Source: Chloroflexi bacterium TSY (lineage in GTDB: Bacteria; Chloroflexota; Anaerolineae; Caldilineales; Caldilineaceae). From it: a stretch of DNA of 64,000 nt. Shown here piece after piece: positions 54,484-62,571 of the stretch (position 1 is its first letter; every line of letters begins with the position of its first letter). The DNA lies in NCBI GenBank assembly GCA_019217005.1, contig JAHBNG010000077.1, forward strand, positions 4,397 to 68,396. The letters run 5' to 3'. A program made the translations under genes and the position numbers. The notes beneath the pieces are model-generated. The model did not search any database, was not told the DNA's origin, and worked only from the letters and a program-made list of their open reading frames with translations.

Positions 54484-56415
54484 ATGCCAGAGATGATTAT
54501 TCCCGGCACGTATATTGATGTGCGCGCTGAAGGGCTGATCTCCGCGGGTCGCGTTGCCACGGGGATTGTCGGCGTCATCGGTACGGCGTCTCGTGGCGCA
54601 ATTGGAGAGCCAGTTACGCTGGCTGGCTTCGCTGATGCCCGCGAACACTTTGGGCTACCCGATAACTATACCCGTCCCGAAGATGGCAGCCATCCGCTCA
54701 CGTTGGTGCGAGCGCTAGAACAGATCTACAACAACGGTGCCTCAACCGTCGTGGCTGTGCGCGTGGCGGGCAGCAGTCAGGCCAATGCTTCCTACGCGGT
54801 GCAAAATGCGGCTGGGCAAACCGTCGCCACTCTCACGGCAAAAACGCCCGGTTCATGGGGCAACAGCATCAACATTGAAATCGTTCCAGCAGAAGATGAA
54901 TGCCGTGTCGACAGCGAAACGCACCTCACCTCCTTTACTGACTTGAACTACGCTGGCGTCGTCCCTTCTGCCGAAAATCGTATTCGCATTTTCCGGGGCA
55001 CAACCCGCCGCAACGAAACGCTCAACCTCGTCTACAAGCCCACGATCAAAGACGAAGAAGTCGTGCGCTCGCCGACCCCACCCACATATCAACTGGCTCA
55101 CACACCTATCGAACCAATCAACGCCGTCAACCTGATCCGCATCCAGAGAGCCGATGGAACGGAACAGGTCTTTGACGCGGGGGACATTCTCTACGATTCG
55201 GGCAGCCCGCCTGCAGATGGCGAAGTCAACATCAATGTTGCTACAGGTGAACTGACCTTTGGCACGGCACCCGACGCACAGGATACCGTACTTGCCACCT
55301 ATGCCGCTGGTCACGCTGATCCCGCGGCAGGCGAAGTCCTCATCACCACTTGGGATGGCAGTCTCACCTTTGCTGCGAGTGAAGCACCCGATCAGGCGAA
55401 TGGGGACCGCTTGGTTGCCTCCTATTTGGTGGATCGAGCCAACTGTGTACTGGTCACACTCAACCACGAGGCCACCAGCGAAACTTACGTTGCGCCCGAC
55501 GGTCGCCTGCTGGTTGAACTGATCAATAACGGCTCTAGCCTCGTGGATGCGTTGGTGGATGGCACCCACGGCATCGATAAACCCCAGGATGGTCTGAACG
55601 CCTTTTTTGGCACCGGGAGCAACACGCCGGGCAACAACGGGGCCGATGGGGGCCGTGATGAATATACAGCTGGTTTGGAAAGCATCGCCAACATGCTCAT
55701 CAACATTGTGGTGCTGGCTGGTCAAGATGTAGAGCAGATGGGCTCCGTACTAGAGGGCCATCTGAATGCGACTGAGCAAACCGATCTAGAACGCATTGGC
55801 GTCATTGGTGCGGCTGGCACGACGCTAGCCGAAGCTTTGGTCCACACGGCAGCCAGTGACCGCATGATCGTGGTTGCTCCGGGGCTACGTTATCCCGACG
55901 GCCTGCGCCTGCCGCCTGCCTATACCGCCGCCGCCGTGGCTGGTCTGATCTCATCCTTTGATGTCCAGACCAGTCTGACCAATAAACCCCTGACGATTCC
56001 CGGGCTGGACTTGAATCTCAATCGAGGCGAACAGGCACAGGCGATCAAGCGCAATCTGCTCACCATAGTCAACAAAAATGGCTTCCGCGTGATCAAAGGC
56101 ATCACGACTCAGGGAGAAGGTCAACCCTTCGCTGCCATCCCAACGCGTCGGATTGTGGACTTTGCCAAATATGGTGTCCGCTCGGCGTCGGACCCTTATC
56201 TCGGTCGGCTCAACAATGCCCGCGTGCGTGCCGCGATGCAGGCGACCCTGGAAGCTTTTCTCACCCGAATGGTCGAAGACGAAGCGCTAACCGGCTTTGA
56301 GCTATCTGTCTCGGCTACCCGTGCCCAGGAGGTTGCGGGTGAAGTTGCCGTGGTCATGACTCTGCAGCCGACCTTCAGCATCGACTTTATCCGAGTGACA
56401 ATGAATCTGAGCTAA
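54484..56415 (+). CDS. Contractile tail sheath protein
   Basis: 643 residues. GAGGAGG lies seven bases before the ATG region. The N-terminal PGTYIDVRAEGLISAGRVATGIVGVIGTASRGAIGEPVTLAGFADAREHFG is the conserved sheath N-arm. The middle (about 130-330) is a variable, beta-rich insertion, and the C-terminus (TRRIVDFAKYGVRSASDPYLGRLNNARVRAAMQATLEAFL ... TLQPTFSIDFIRVTMNL) is the sheath core and C-arm. Sheath subunits polymerise around the tube and contract to drive it through a membrane. With the tube-like gene next to it, this indicates a phage-derived contractile injection system or prophage tail. Confidence 0.85.
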   Translation: MPEMIIPGTYIDVRAEGLISAGRVATGIVGVIGTASRGAIGEPVTLAGFADAREHFGLPDNYTRPEDGSHPLTLVRALEQIYNNGASTVVAVRVAGSSQANASYAVQNAAGQTVATLTAKTPGSWGNSINIEIVPAEDECRVDSETHLTSFTDLNYAGVVPSAENRIRIFRGTTRRNETLNLVYKPTIKDEEVVRSPTPPTYQLAHTPIEPINAVNLIRIQRADGTEQVFDAGDILYDSGSPPADGEVNINVATGELTFGTAPDAQDTVLATYAAGHADPAAGEVLITTWDGSLTFAASEAPDQANGDRLVASYLVDRANCVLVTLNHEATSETYVAPDGRLLVELINNGSSLVDALVDGTHGIDKPQDGLNAFFGTGSNTPGNNGADGGRDEYTAGLESIANMLINIVVLAGQDVEQMGSVLEGHLNATEQTDLERIGVIGAAGTTLAEALVHTAASDRMIVVAPGLRYPDGLRLPPAYTAAAVAGLISSFDVQTSLTNKPLTIPGLDLNLNRGEQAQAIKRNLLTIVNKNGFRVIKGITTQGEGQPFAAIPTRRIVDFAKYGVRSASDPYLGRLNNARVRAAMQATLEAFLTRMVEDEALTGFELSVSATRAQEVAGEVAVVMTLQPTFSIDFIRVTMNLS

Positions 56416-56509
56416 TCGCCACATCGTTTTAACTTCGGACAATTGTTCCTCGATCGAAAACGATTCATTTGTCTGAGATTTAATTGGTGTCTCTATAAGG
56501 AAGAATATA

Positions 56510-57010
56510 ATGGCTAATGATGTCTTTCGAGCAATTGATGCGGCGCTGGTGATTGGCGTTGATGATACAAGCACGCCAGAAGGGGCAGCCGCAGACGGAC
56601 TCGTCTCCCAATACGACTTGAGCAACGCAGTCGGACGGCTGCGGAATGTCCAAGTCACCGTCAGCAGCGACGTAAAGCCTTTTTATGAGATCGGTCGCCG
56701 TTATCCGACCCACCTGCGCCCCGGCGTCATCCGCATTAGCGGCATAGCCGACCGTGCCCACGTCAATGGTGCGCTTCTGCGGTTGTTGCTGGGTGATGGC
56801 GCGGTCCGCCCGCCCGCTGCAGCCAACTTTGTTCAGCCCTCCTTCAACGTAATCACATCGCTAACCAATCCGGCGCGACCCGATCAGTTCACAAAAGTCA
56901 CCATCTTTGGCGTCAAGTTTGACACCTGGAGCTACACCATTCCCGCAGAGGAATTTGTAATAGAGGGGGTACAGTTTCAGGCGATGCGCATTGCCTATGA
57001 AGAGAGCTAA
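56510..57010 (+). CDS. Tail tube-like protein
   Basis: 166 residues with AAGGAAG upstream of the ATG. The beta-rich protein has VGRLRNVQVTVSSDVKPFYEIGRRYPTHLRPGVIRISGIADRAHVNGALLRLLLG and a closing strand set TIFGVKFDTWSYTIPAEEFVIEGVQFQAMRIAYEE, which has the form of phage major tail-tube subunits. It follows the sheath gene by 95 bp, the normal sheath-tube order. The exact family is not certain. Confidence 0.7.
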   Translation: MANDVFRAIDAALVIGVDDTSTPEGAAADGLVSQYDLSNAVGRLRNVQVTVSSDVKPFYEIGRRYPTHLRPGVIRISGIADRAHVNGALLRLLLGDGAVRPPAAANFVQPSFNVITSLTNPARPDQFTKVTIFGVKFDTWSYTIPAEEFVIEGVQFQAMRIAYEES

Positions 57011-57048
57011 CCTGGGTTTGTGTACGCATCATTCGGTGTCTAACAAAT

Positions 57049-57133
57049 AAGAACCTATCCGAAAAGCGGTTGTGAGTCTGACTAACTTCTCGAGCAGAAA
57101 TGGTTCGTCACATAACTTTTCAGATAAGCACTA
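57049..57133. repeat. Palindromic repeat of the TTATCCGAAAAG family, copy 3
   Basis: AAGAACCTATCCGAAAAGCGG...AACTTTTCAGATAAGCACT, inverted relative to 44400, sitting inside the tail cluster between tube and chaperone-like genes. Confidence 0.7.
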
Positions 57134-57172
57134 AGGTGCGTTTTGATCCGAGCTCGCCAAGAGTCACCCAAT

Positions 57173-57676
57173 ATGACCGCAACCCTACTCAACGCTGATG
57201 ATTTGCTCCTGGGCAGCCAGGCCCTGCACAACGTAACGATTCCAGCCGCAATCCTGACGCCCGTAGCCCATAATAGCGAGTCTCAGACCGGATATGTACA
57301 AATGCGCCCACTCAATATCGCCGTCCTGACGCTTATTTCGCGGGCGGCGCGTGACGACGCCAGCCTGCTCCCACTGCTTATGATCAAGGAAGCTGTGGTC
57401 GAGCCCGCCCTCACCCTTGACCAGATTCGGCAGATGCATGTGGATCTGGTTCATTTTCTGGTGAGCCAGATCAACCGGATCTCTGGGCTAGATGCCGACG
57501 GTGCAACATTGAATGAAGCGGCTGGTTCGCCTCTAGGGCAGACCCATATCCTGTTGGCAAAACATTTTGGCTGGACGCCAGAACAGGTCAACCAACTGAC
57601 GCCAGGACAGGTCGCTGTCTATCTGGCGGGGGTCGAGAAGTTGCTGCAGCTGGAGTTGAGTGGCACTGGTGCTTAA
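57173..57676 (+). CDS. Tail-assembly chaperone-like protein
   Basis: The start is taken at ATG 57173 (MTATLLNADDLLLGSQ), as the longer frame from 57143 has no ribosome site. 167 residues: a beta-rich N-terminus (VQMRPLNIAVLTLISRAA), then helices with DLVHFLVSQINRISGLDADG and ILLAKHFGWTPEQVNQLTPGQVAVYLAGVEKLL. Small helical proteins between tube and later tail genes usually chaperone the tape measure. Assignment rests on position and general resemblance. Confidence 0.55.
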   Translation: MTATLLNADDLLLGSQALHNVTIPAAILTPVAHNSESQTGYVQMRPLNIAVLTLISRAARDDASLLPLLMIKEAVVEPALTLDQIRQMHVDLVHFLVSQINRISGLDADGATLNEAAGSPLGQTHILLAKHFGWTPEQVNQLTPGQVAVYLAGVEKLLQLELSGTGA

Positions 57677-57697
57677 GGCGATGTCAGAAAAAAGAGA

Positions 57698-57815
57698 TTA
57701 TAAGGATTAAGAATATTGGGACACGGATGAACACAGATTTCACGGATTTACTCTGAGAGAATCTGTGTTCATCCTGAAAATCCGTGTCCTATTTTCAATC
57801 CATATAATGTCTAAA
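57698..57815. repeat. Repeat of the GGACACGGATGAACACAGAT family, copy 3
   Basis: Closely matches 48744-48868, including flanking ATTATAAGGATTAAG and ATAATGTCTAA. Confidence 0.75.
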
Positions 57816-57865
57816 GAATAATCCACAGATTGACAAGATGAACAGGATTAGAAGATAGGGCAGTC

Positions 57866-58082
57866 TCAGTAGATCCAAATTTCAGGTTTAGAGAGAGAAT
57901 TCTGGCTAAACAGTTGACATAAATACAAATTTGCCGGTCGATATCTAGTTTTTGCGTTAGATTTGGGCGATTTTCAGATATGAAATAGGTTGTTTTCTGT
58001 AACCGAAATCTGAATAAATGACTCCAAAATCCCTGCAATCTCGACTGAAAATAGCCAAAAACGCCAAATTTGGATCTACTGA
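57866..58082 (+). mobile_element. 217-bp non-autonomous element, copy 3
   Basis: Same ends and length as the copies at 22039 and 27273; the flanks are GTC on both sides, suggesting a 3-bp duplication. It lies within the tail cluster. Confidence 0.88.
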
Positions 58083-58267
58083 GTCTCGTACTTTGCTGCC
58101 AAGGGCTGGTGAAGTATCCGTTGTGTGAAAAAAGTTGGAAAATGTAGTGCACTTTAGTGTACTTTTGCTGTCAGACGTCGGTTTTAACCGACGGCGGTCG
58201 ACTCAATCCCGTCCTTCTGTGGATCATTTATTATTTGGATTGGCCTAACTGAAAGTTAACAGAGAGA

Positions 58268-59350
58268 ATGAACGCAGTCGAAGCCGCTGAACAATTGATC
58301 ATGGTTGGACGCCAGATGCAGGCGCTGGAACAACGCTTGCACATCTCCATCGTTGATCAGGAAACATGGAAGATCTGGCACGAACTCCTGATGGATCCAG
58401 CCGAGCGCCTCGCTGCACTATTGACAGTCGATTACTCTGCACGTTCAGCGCCACAATCAGCTGATTCTGGGCATTCAGCGCCATTTTTTCCTTTGGATAC
58501 ACAAACAGCCACGATGTCACCTGCGGATCTCGATCAAAATAGGCGGTCTGCTCGAGTCAACGCGACGGACATGAGATGGTCAACACCGGCTGAGGACGCT
58601 CACTCTAGCCCATCAACACCGAACCACCTATCACAGCCATCAACACCAACCACACCGAGCGTGCGGCTAACGCGTGACCGATCATCGCTCTTATCGATCC
58701 TGAACGCCAATGTTCGGGCAGATTCACAACCTGTTTTGCAGACAGCGGAGATACAACCCACGTTGCCATTGACTAGCCAAGCACCCCAGGTTGCCGCAAC
58801 AGCCCGACCTGATGTGCGCTCGACAGAGACCAGAACCGATCTCCAGGGCACGCCTGCTGGGGACAACTCCCAAATTGACCATTTAACGCAGTGGGTGACA
58901 GAGCAGACGACGGTTACAGAGCACCCCGCTTCAACTCAGGACACACCACCATACAACGAGCTCGTGTCACATACATCTGCTGCCATCTCTGAACCAGAGA
59001 GCCAAGAAGAATTTCGGACCGAGACAAACATAGTCAGATCTGCCGGTGGACTAGACGCAGATATGGATATCAACGCAGTCGATATCAGAGATGACTCGAC
59101 CAATCAACAGGCACATCACACAACGCCCGTCCATGCGCCACAGCGTCCGTCCACCATATCTGCGGATGCGCAAAGCACCAACACCACGACATGGTCCGCC
59201 GCGACGCCAATGTACGGGACCGGCTCAACACGGCCCGACCCAACGAACACACCACTGAGTGATGCCCAGATCGAACAGATTCTCAATGCGCTAGACGAGC
59301 GACTGGAACTGATGTTGTTACGCACCTATGGGACAAGCGGACCTGCATAA
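58268..59350 (+). CDS. Hypothetical Ser/Thr/Pro-rich protein of the tail cluster
   Basis: 360 residues. The N-terminal ~60 form helices (NAVEAAEQLIMVGRQMQALEQRLH, HELLMDPAERLAALLTVDY). The middle 250 residues are low-complexity Ser/Thr/Pro/Gln sequence without structure. The last 30 form an amphipathic helix (DAQIEQILNALDERLELMLLRTYGTSG). Two conserved-looking ends joined by a disordered linker suggest an adaptor that tethers two components. Position after the chaperone-like gene makes a tail or baseplate role likely, but no family is recognised. Confidence 0.6.
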   Translation: MNAVEAAEQLIMVGRQMQALEQRLHISIVDQETWKIWHELLMDPAERLAALLTVDYSARSAPQSADSGHSAPFFPLDTQTATMSPADLDQNRRSARVNATDMRWSTPAEDAHSSPSTPNHLSQPSTPTTPSVRLTRDRSSLLSILNANVRADSQPVLQTAEIQPTLPLTSQAPQVAATARPDVRSTETRTDLQGTPAGDNSQIDHLTQWVTEQTTVTEHPASTQDTPPYNELVSHTSAAISEPESQEEFRTETNIVRSAGGLDADMDINAVDIRDDSTNQQAHHTTPVHAPQRPSTISADAQSTNTTTWSAATPMYGTGSTRPDPTNTPLSDAQIEQILNALDERLELMLLRTYGTSGPA

Positions 59351-59439
59351 CACGAGTGAGGCTTCTCCTCAAAACAATCGAACCGTTTTCAGGCGGGTAG
59401 AACTGGGTGTATTTTACTTTTGGGGCGAGTTGCCAAGCC

Positions 59440-59693
59440 TGTTATTCTGAGCCATGACAAAGGAGAGAATGACTTTGACGCGAGAATCGACACAAACTGA
59501 CCATTTTTGTTCGAGGAAGGCGAATAATCCCTTGTTCCAAGACAATCGTCCCCGTCCTTCCCGAACGAGTCGACCAAGCTTGAGGTGCTGCTTGGCAGAT
59601 GGGATTCTTCGCTCTGGTCGATGAAATAGAATGGTCATACCGTCTGTACGGGCATCACAAAATTGATTCGTCAACCCTGGCTCAGAATGACAA
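59440..59693. repeat. ~254-bp element with TTCTGAGCCA / TGGCTCAGAA ends
   Basis: TGTTATTCTGAGCCA at the left and TGGCTCAGAATGACAA at the right are imperfect complements, with further GATTCTTCG and AGAATGG-type motifs inside. It resembles the dispersed TCATTCTGAGCGAAG-type repeats found in many genomes. The 442-bp gap before the next gene holds this unit and the heptamer array. Confidence 0.55.
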
Positions 59694-59731
59694 ATTCGAA
59701 GCTTTTTTGGTGCAACAATCCATGCGCTCTG

Positions 59732-59794
59732 AACCAACAACCAATAACCAGCAACCAACAACCAATAACCAATAACCAGCAACCAATAACCAAT
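59732..59794 (+). repeat. Heptamer array (AACCAAY/AACCAGC) x9 ending at a start codon
   Basis: Exactly nine 7-bp units (AACCAAC, AACCAAT or AACCAGC). The last unit shares its final bases with the ATG at 59793. No Shine-Dalgarno is present, so the array occupies the leader of the downstream gene. Confidence 0.85.
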
Positions 59795-60389
59795 GACTAT
59801 CGAACTGGGCAGTATCACTCTCGAACACCTTACCCGCGTTGATGTCAGCGAGGCGACATGCGTGGTGCGCCATGCCGTACCGGGACTGAGCGGCGACCTA
59901 AGCCAAGTGTTGGGGCGTTCCTCGGTGACAGTATGTTTTGACGGCATCTTTTATGGTGCAGATGCCGCCACAGAGTTAAGCAACTTACGCACGGCTCATC
60001 TCGCAGGTGAGCCGGTTGACTTTTTTACAGCAGCCGTAGGGGAGGGCTATTTTGCCCAGGTACTCATCACCCGCCTCCTGGTGGCACAGCGGGCGGGCTA
60101 TCCTGATCAGTTCGACTTTGCCTGCGAAGTGACCGAGTACGTGGAGCCCCCCGAACCGGCTGCCAGCGATCCCTTCGGCGCGCTCGATGCCGATCTGCTG
60201 AACGAGGCAACCGCATTTATGGACGACGTACAAAACGCGCTCGACGAAGTCTCTGGTCTGGTGGACTTGATTGCCAATGTCCCCTCCTTCGGCGATCCAA
60301 CATCGCAACTCCCGCAGATGCTCGACGGCTTTACCGATTTGGCCGAAGGCAGCACCGGCGCCTTGACGACGATTCGTGATTTAATCTGA
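59793..60389 (+). CDS. Tail/baseplate protein resembling DNA_circ_N / gpU-type proteins
   Basis: 198 residues. The N-terminal ~120 (LTRVDVSEATCVVRHAVPGLSGDLSQVLGRSSVTVCFDGIFYG, LAGEPVDFFTAAVGEGYFAQVLITRLLVAQRAGYPDQFDFACEVTEY) have the shape of tail-terminator/DNA-circularisation N-terminal domains found at phage baseplate hubs. The C-terminal 75 residues are helical and acidic (FMDDVQNALDEVSGLVDLIANV). The next gene starts 5 bp after its stop, so the two are co-transcribed. The heptamer array replaces a normal ribosome site. Confidence 0.6.
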   Translation: MTIELGSITLEHLTRVDVSEATCVVRHAVPGLSGDLSQVLGRSSVTVCFDGIFYGADAATELSNLRTAHLAGEPVDFFTAAVGEGYFAQVLITRLLVAQRAGYPDQFDFACEVTEYVEPPEPAASDPFGALDADLLNEATAFMDDVQNALDEVSGLVDLIANVPSFGDPTSQLPQMLDGFTDLAEGSTGALTTIRDLI

Positions 60390-60394
60390 ACCTG

Positions 60395-61963
60395 ATGCCT
60401 ATTCTTGACCGACTACCCGATCCATCAGCAACTGCCGACGCCAGCATCCGCCTTGAGGCGGATTTGACCGCTCTGGTTGGTCTATTTCGTTCACTTGATG
60501 CCCACAGTAGCGACTCGCCGTTGAGCGAACTCTTTACCCTCTTTGGCCAATTAGACACGCACCTGGACATCGACACCAACCCTCTGACTGGCGGCTTGAC
60601 CAGCGCGGTGACGTCGATTCAGAACGCACTGCCCGCCAACGCGCTCTCTTATGTCGAATCACTTGACGAGGCGTACAGTGACGTCACCGATCTGCTGAGC
60701 AACAGCGATATTGCACGCCAAGTGAGCGAAGGGCAGTTGCTCAACGAAGTGGCCCAATCTGTTATCGCCGAAGCTCTGGCTCTCTTTGATACCCGCATCG
60801 CCGATCTAACCGGCAACCTGATTGATCCTGCGCGTCTGGAAGAATTGCGTAGCGCGCTGACCCTCATTCAGAATCTTGAAGACGACTTTGCCGCGCACCA
60901 GGACGAGTTACTCCCCTTTCTGACCAATCATCTGCTCGGCGTTGCGCCCGATCTGCTCGATGCCCCCCTGGCTCATGTTCACACGGCGCTCAACGTACTA
61001 TCCCCACTAGCGGATAGCGAACTGGAGGTCACGCTCGATCCCGCCCGCCAGGCCATCATCACCGCTTATCGCGCTCTGCTTGACGCCATCAACGATCTTG
61101 ATCCCGCCGATCCAACTGGCTATGCCCAGATCACGCTGCATCTGGATGCGCTGGCTGCCGCGAACGACCTGCTTTTTACAGCGCTCAGTACCCTCTATAC
61201 CCAACTAGAGAACCTGATCGCGGCCCACGCTTGGGACACGCTCTTCACCATCTATGTCGATTTGCTCAACGCCGTGGACATTGGCACGGTGCCAACGGTG
61301 GATGATGTGGTCTACCAGTTGGAAGCCATGATCAATGATCTGCTGACCCGACTGCTCATGGTCTTTGATGCTGACGACCTGCGTACCCGCATCGAAACGC
61401 TCAATCTTTCCCTCCACGATGCCGTCATCAGCTCACCCCTGGGCCAGATCAAGCCAACGATTGAAGCCTTCCTGGAGCGCATTCGCCAGAGCATCGAAGA
61501 CGTACCCACGGAAGAAGTGCAGACCATCGTCAACGAGATGCTGGGCAGGTGCAGTCGATCAAAGCTGACTTCCAGCGCTCTCAGCCCAGCCGCGATCACG
61601 GAACAGATCAACGCCAGCTTCGACAACGTGGTCCAGACCGTCACTGTCACACTCAAGACGCTGCTGGATGATCTGATCGGCATTATTGATGAGCAATTAC
61701 GCACCTTACGCGCCGCGTTGGAGGTTATTTTGGATCAGCTCAAGGCGACACTCGCCACAGCGCTATCAAGTTTAGAGGCCATCTTGCAGCAGATCGAGGG
61801 TCTCATCTTTGTGGAAATCCTCGACCGCCTTTGTCACGTGATCGACAATCTGGGCGTCAGTTTTGACCAGGAACTAGACCGCGTGCGGAGTGCCTTTGAC
61901 GAGATGCTGGATGCGATACCGCTCAATGGTGGACAGAGTGCGAGTGAGGGAATTTCGATATGA
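60395..61963 (+). CDS. Long helical protein of the tail cluster, unknown function
   Basis: 522 residues, almost entirely predicted helix, with Leu/Ala/Asp-rich heptad-like stretches (LDEAYSDVTDLLSNSDIARQ, LQQIEGLIFVEILDRLCHVIDNLG). It lacks signal peptide and membrane segments. It starts 5 bp after the gpU-like gene and its TGA overlaps an ATG opening the RHS remnant, so cargo or adaptor for the RHS product is plausible; a tape-measure-like scaffold is another option. There are two Cys only. No family is recognised. Confidence 0.6.
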   Translation: MPILDRLPDPSATADASIRLEADLTALVGLFRSLDAHSSDSPLSELFTLFGQLDTHLDIDTNPLTGGLTSAVTSIQNALPANALSYVESLDEAYSDVTDLLSNSDIARQVSEGQLLNEVAQSVIAEALALFDTRIADLTGNLIDPARLEELRSALTLIQNLEDDFAAHQDELLPFLTNHLLGVAPDLLDAPLAHVHTALNVLSPLADSELEVTLDPARQAIITAYRALLDAINDLDPADPTGYAQITLHLDALAAANDLLFTALSTLYTQLENLIAAHAWDTLFTIYVDLLNAVDIGTVPTVDDVVYQLEAMINDLLTRLLMVFDADDLRTRIETLNLSLHDAVISSPLGQIKPTIEAFLERIRQSIEDVPTEEVQTIVNEMLGRCSRSKLTSSALSPAAITEQINASFDNVVQTVTVTLKTLLDDLIGIIDEQLRTLRAALEVILDQLKATLATALSSLEAILQQIEGLIFVEILDRLCHVIDNLGVSFDQELDRVRSAFDEMLDAIPLNGGQSASEGISI

Positions 61964-62571
61964 TCGATCAAGATAAGCTGTTGATGAAAGAAACCTCACC
62001 CCCTCCGCACCCAGTGGGCACCCGCCCCCAAACTGGAGGAGGGACCGATTTTCGTTAAAGAGATCGTTGCTCCCTCTCCAAGCTGGGGAGGACTGGGGTG
62101 GGGTCGCAGAGTCGTCCAACGCTCTCCGTCGCGTCGAAACCTATATGCGCAGTGAACAGGAGCGCCGCCAATTGTTTGGTGCTGCGGGCCGCATCGACCA
62201 GGTCACTGAGCGGGGGGGGCAGAGTTTCGCTATGATTATGATGCCAACGGCGATTTGACCACGCTGCACGAAGCCAGGCCAAACCCGCCACTACACCTAT
62301 GACGAGCAACGACGGCTGCATACGGTGGATCACGGGGACGAGTTGACCACTTACCGTTATAACGACGAAGATCGGCTGGACATAATGATGACAGAGGCAT
62401 CACCACCCACTACCGCTACGATGAGCATGGCCGTATCGCAAACATTCAACGCGGACGGGGTGAGGTCAGCGTCTATCGCTACGATGAAGCGGGCCGCGTG
62501 GTGCACGCACGTACGTTCAAGCGCCAGTGGCGCTATGATGCGGTGGGCCGCGCCACCTGAATGAGCAGTCA
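61960..62571 (+). pseudogene. Degenerate 5' part of an RHS-repeat gene
   Basis: ATG at 61960 overlaps the preceding stop (ATGA) and codes MIDQDKLLMKE before the repeat at 61993-62103 breaks it. Beyond, pieces of RHS repeats occur in changing frames (RYDYDANGDLTTLHEA, YTYDEQRRLHTVDHG, YRYDEAGRVVHARTF, WRYDAVGRAT) with at least three frameshifts and a TGA before 62572. The long N-terminal part of a normal RHS gene is missing, so a deletion is likely. Confidence 0.65.
61993..62103. repeat. Palindromic repeat (CCTCACCCC / GGGGTGGGG ends) inserted in the RHS gene
   Basis: CCTCACCCCCTCC...GGAGGACTGGGGTGGGG with an inner CAAACTGGAGGAGGGA / TCCCTCTCCAAGCTGGGGA pair, about 111 bp. Similar CCTCACCCCC repeats are common in Chloroflexota and other genomes. 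Confidence 0.65.

Noticed and set aside
54853..55725. A 290-codon minus-strand frame opposite the tail sheath gene
   Set aside because: The sheath frame is clearly the coding one (conserved N- and C-terminal sheath motifs); the opposite frame has no recognisable domain.
57811..58152. A 113-codon minus-strand frame in the tail cluster
   Set aside because: Most of it is the 217-bp element read through, without a ribosome site; not a gene.
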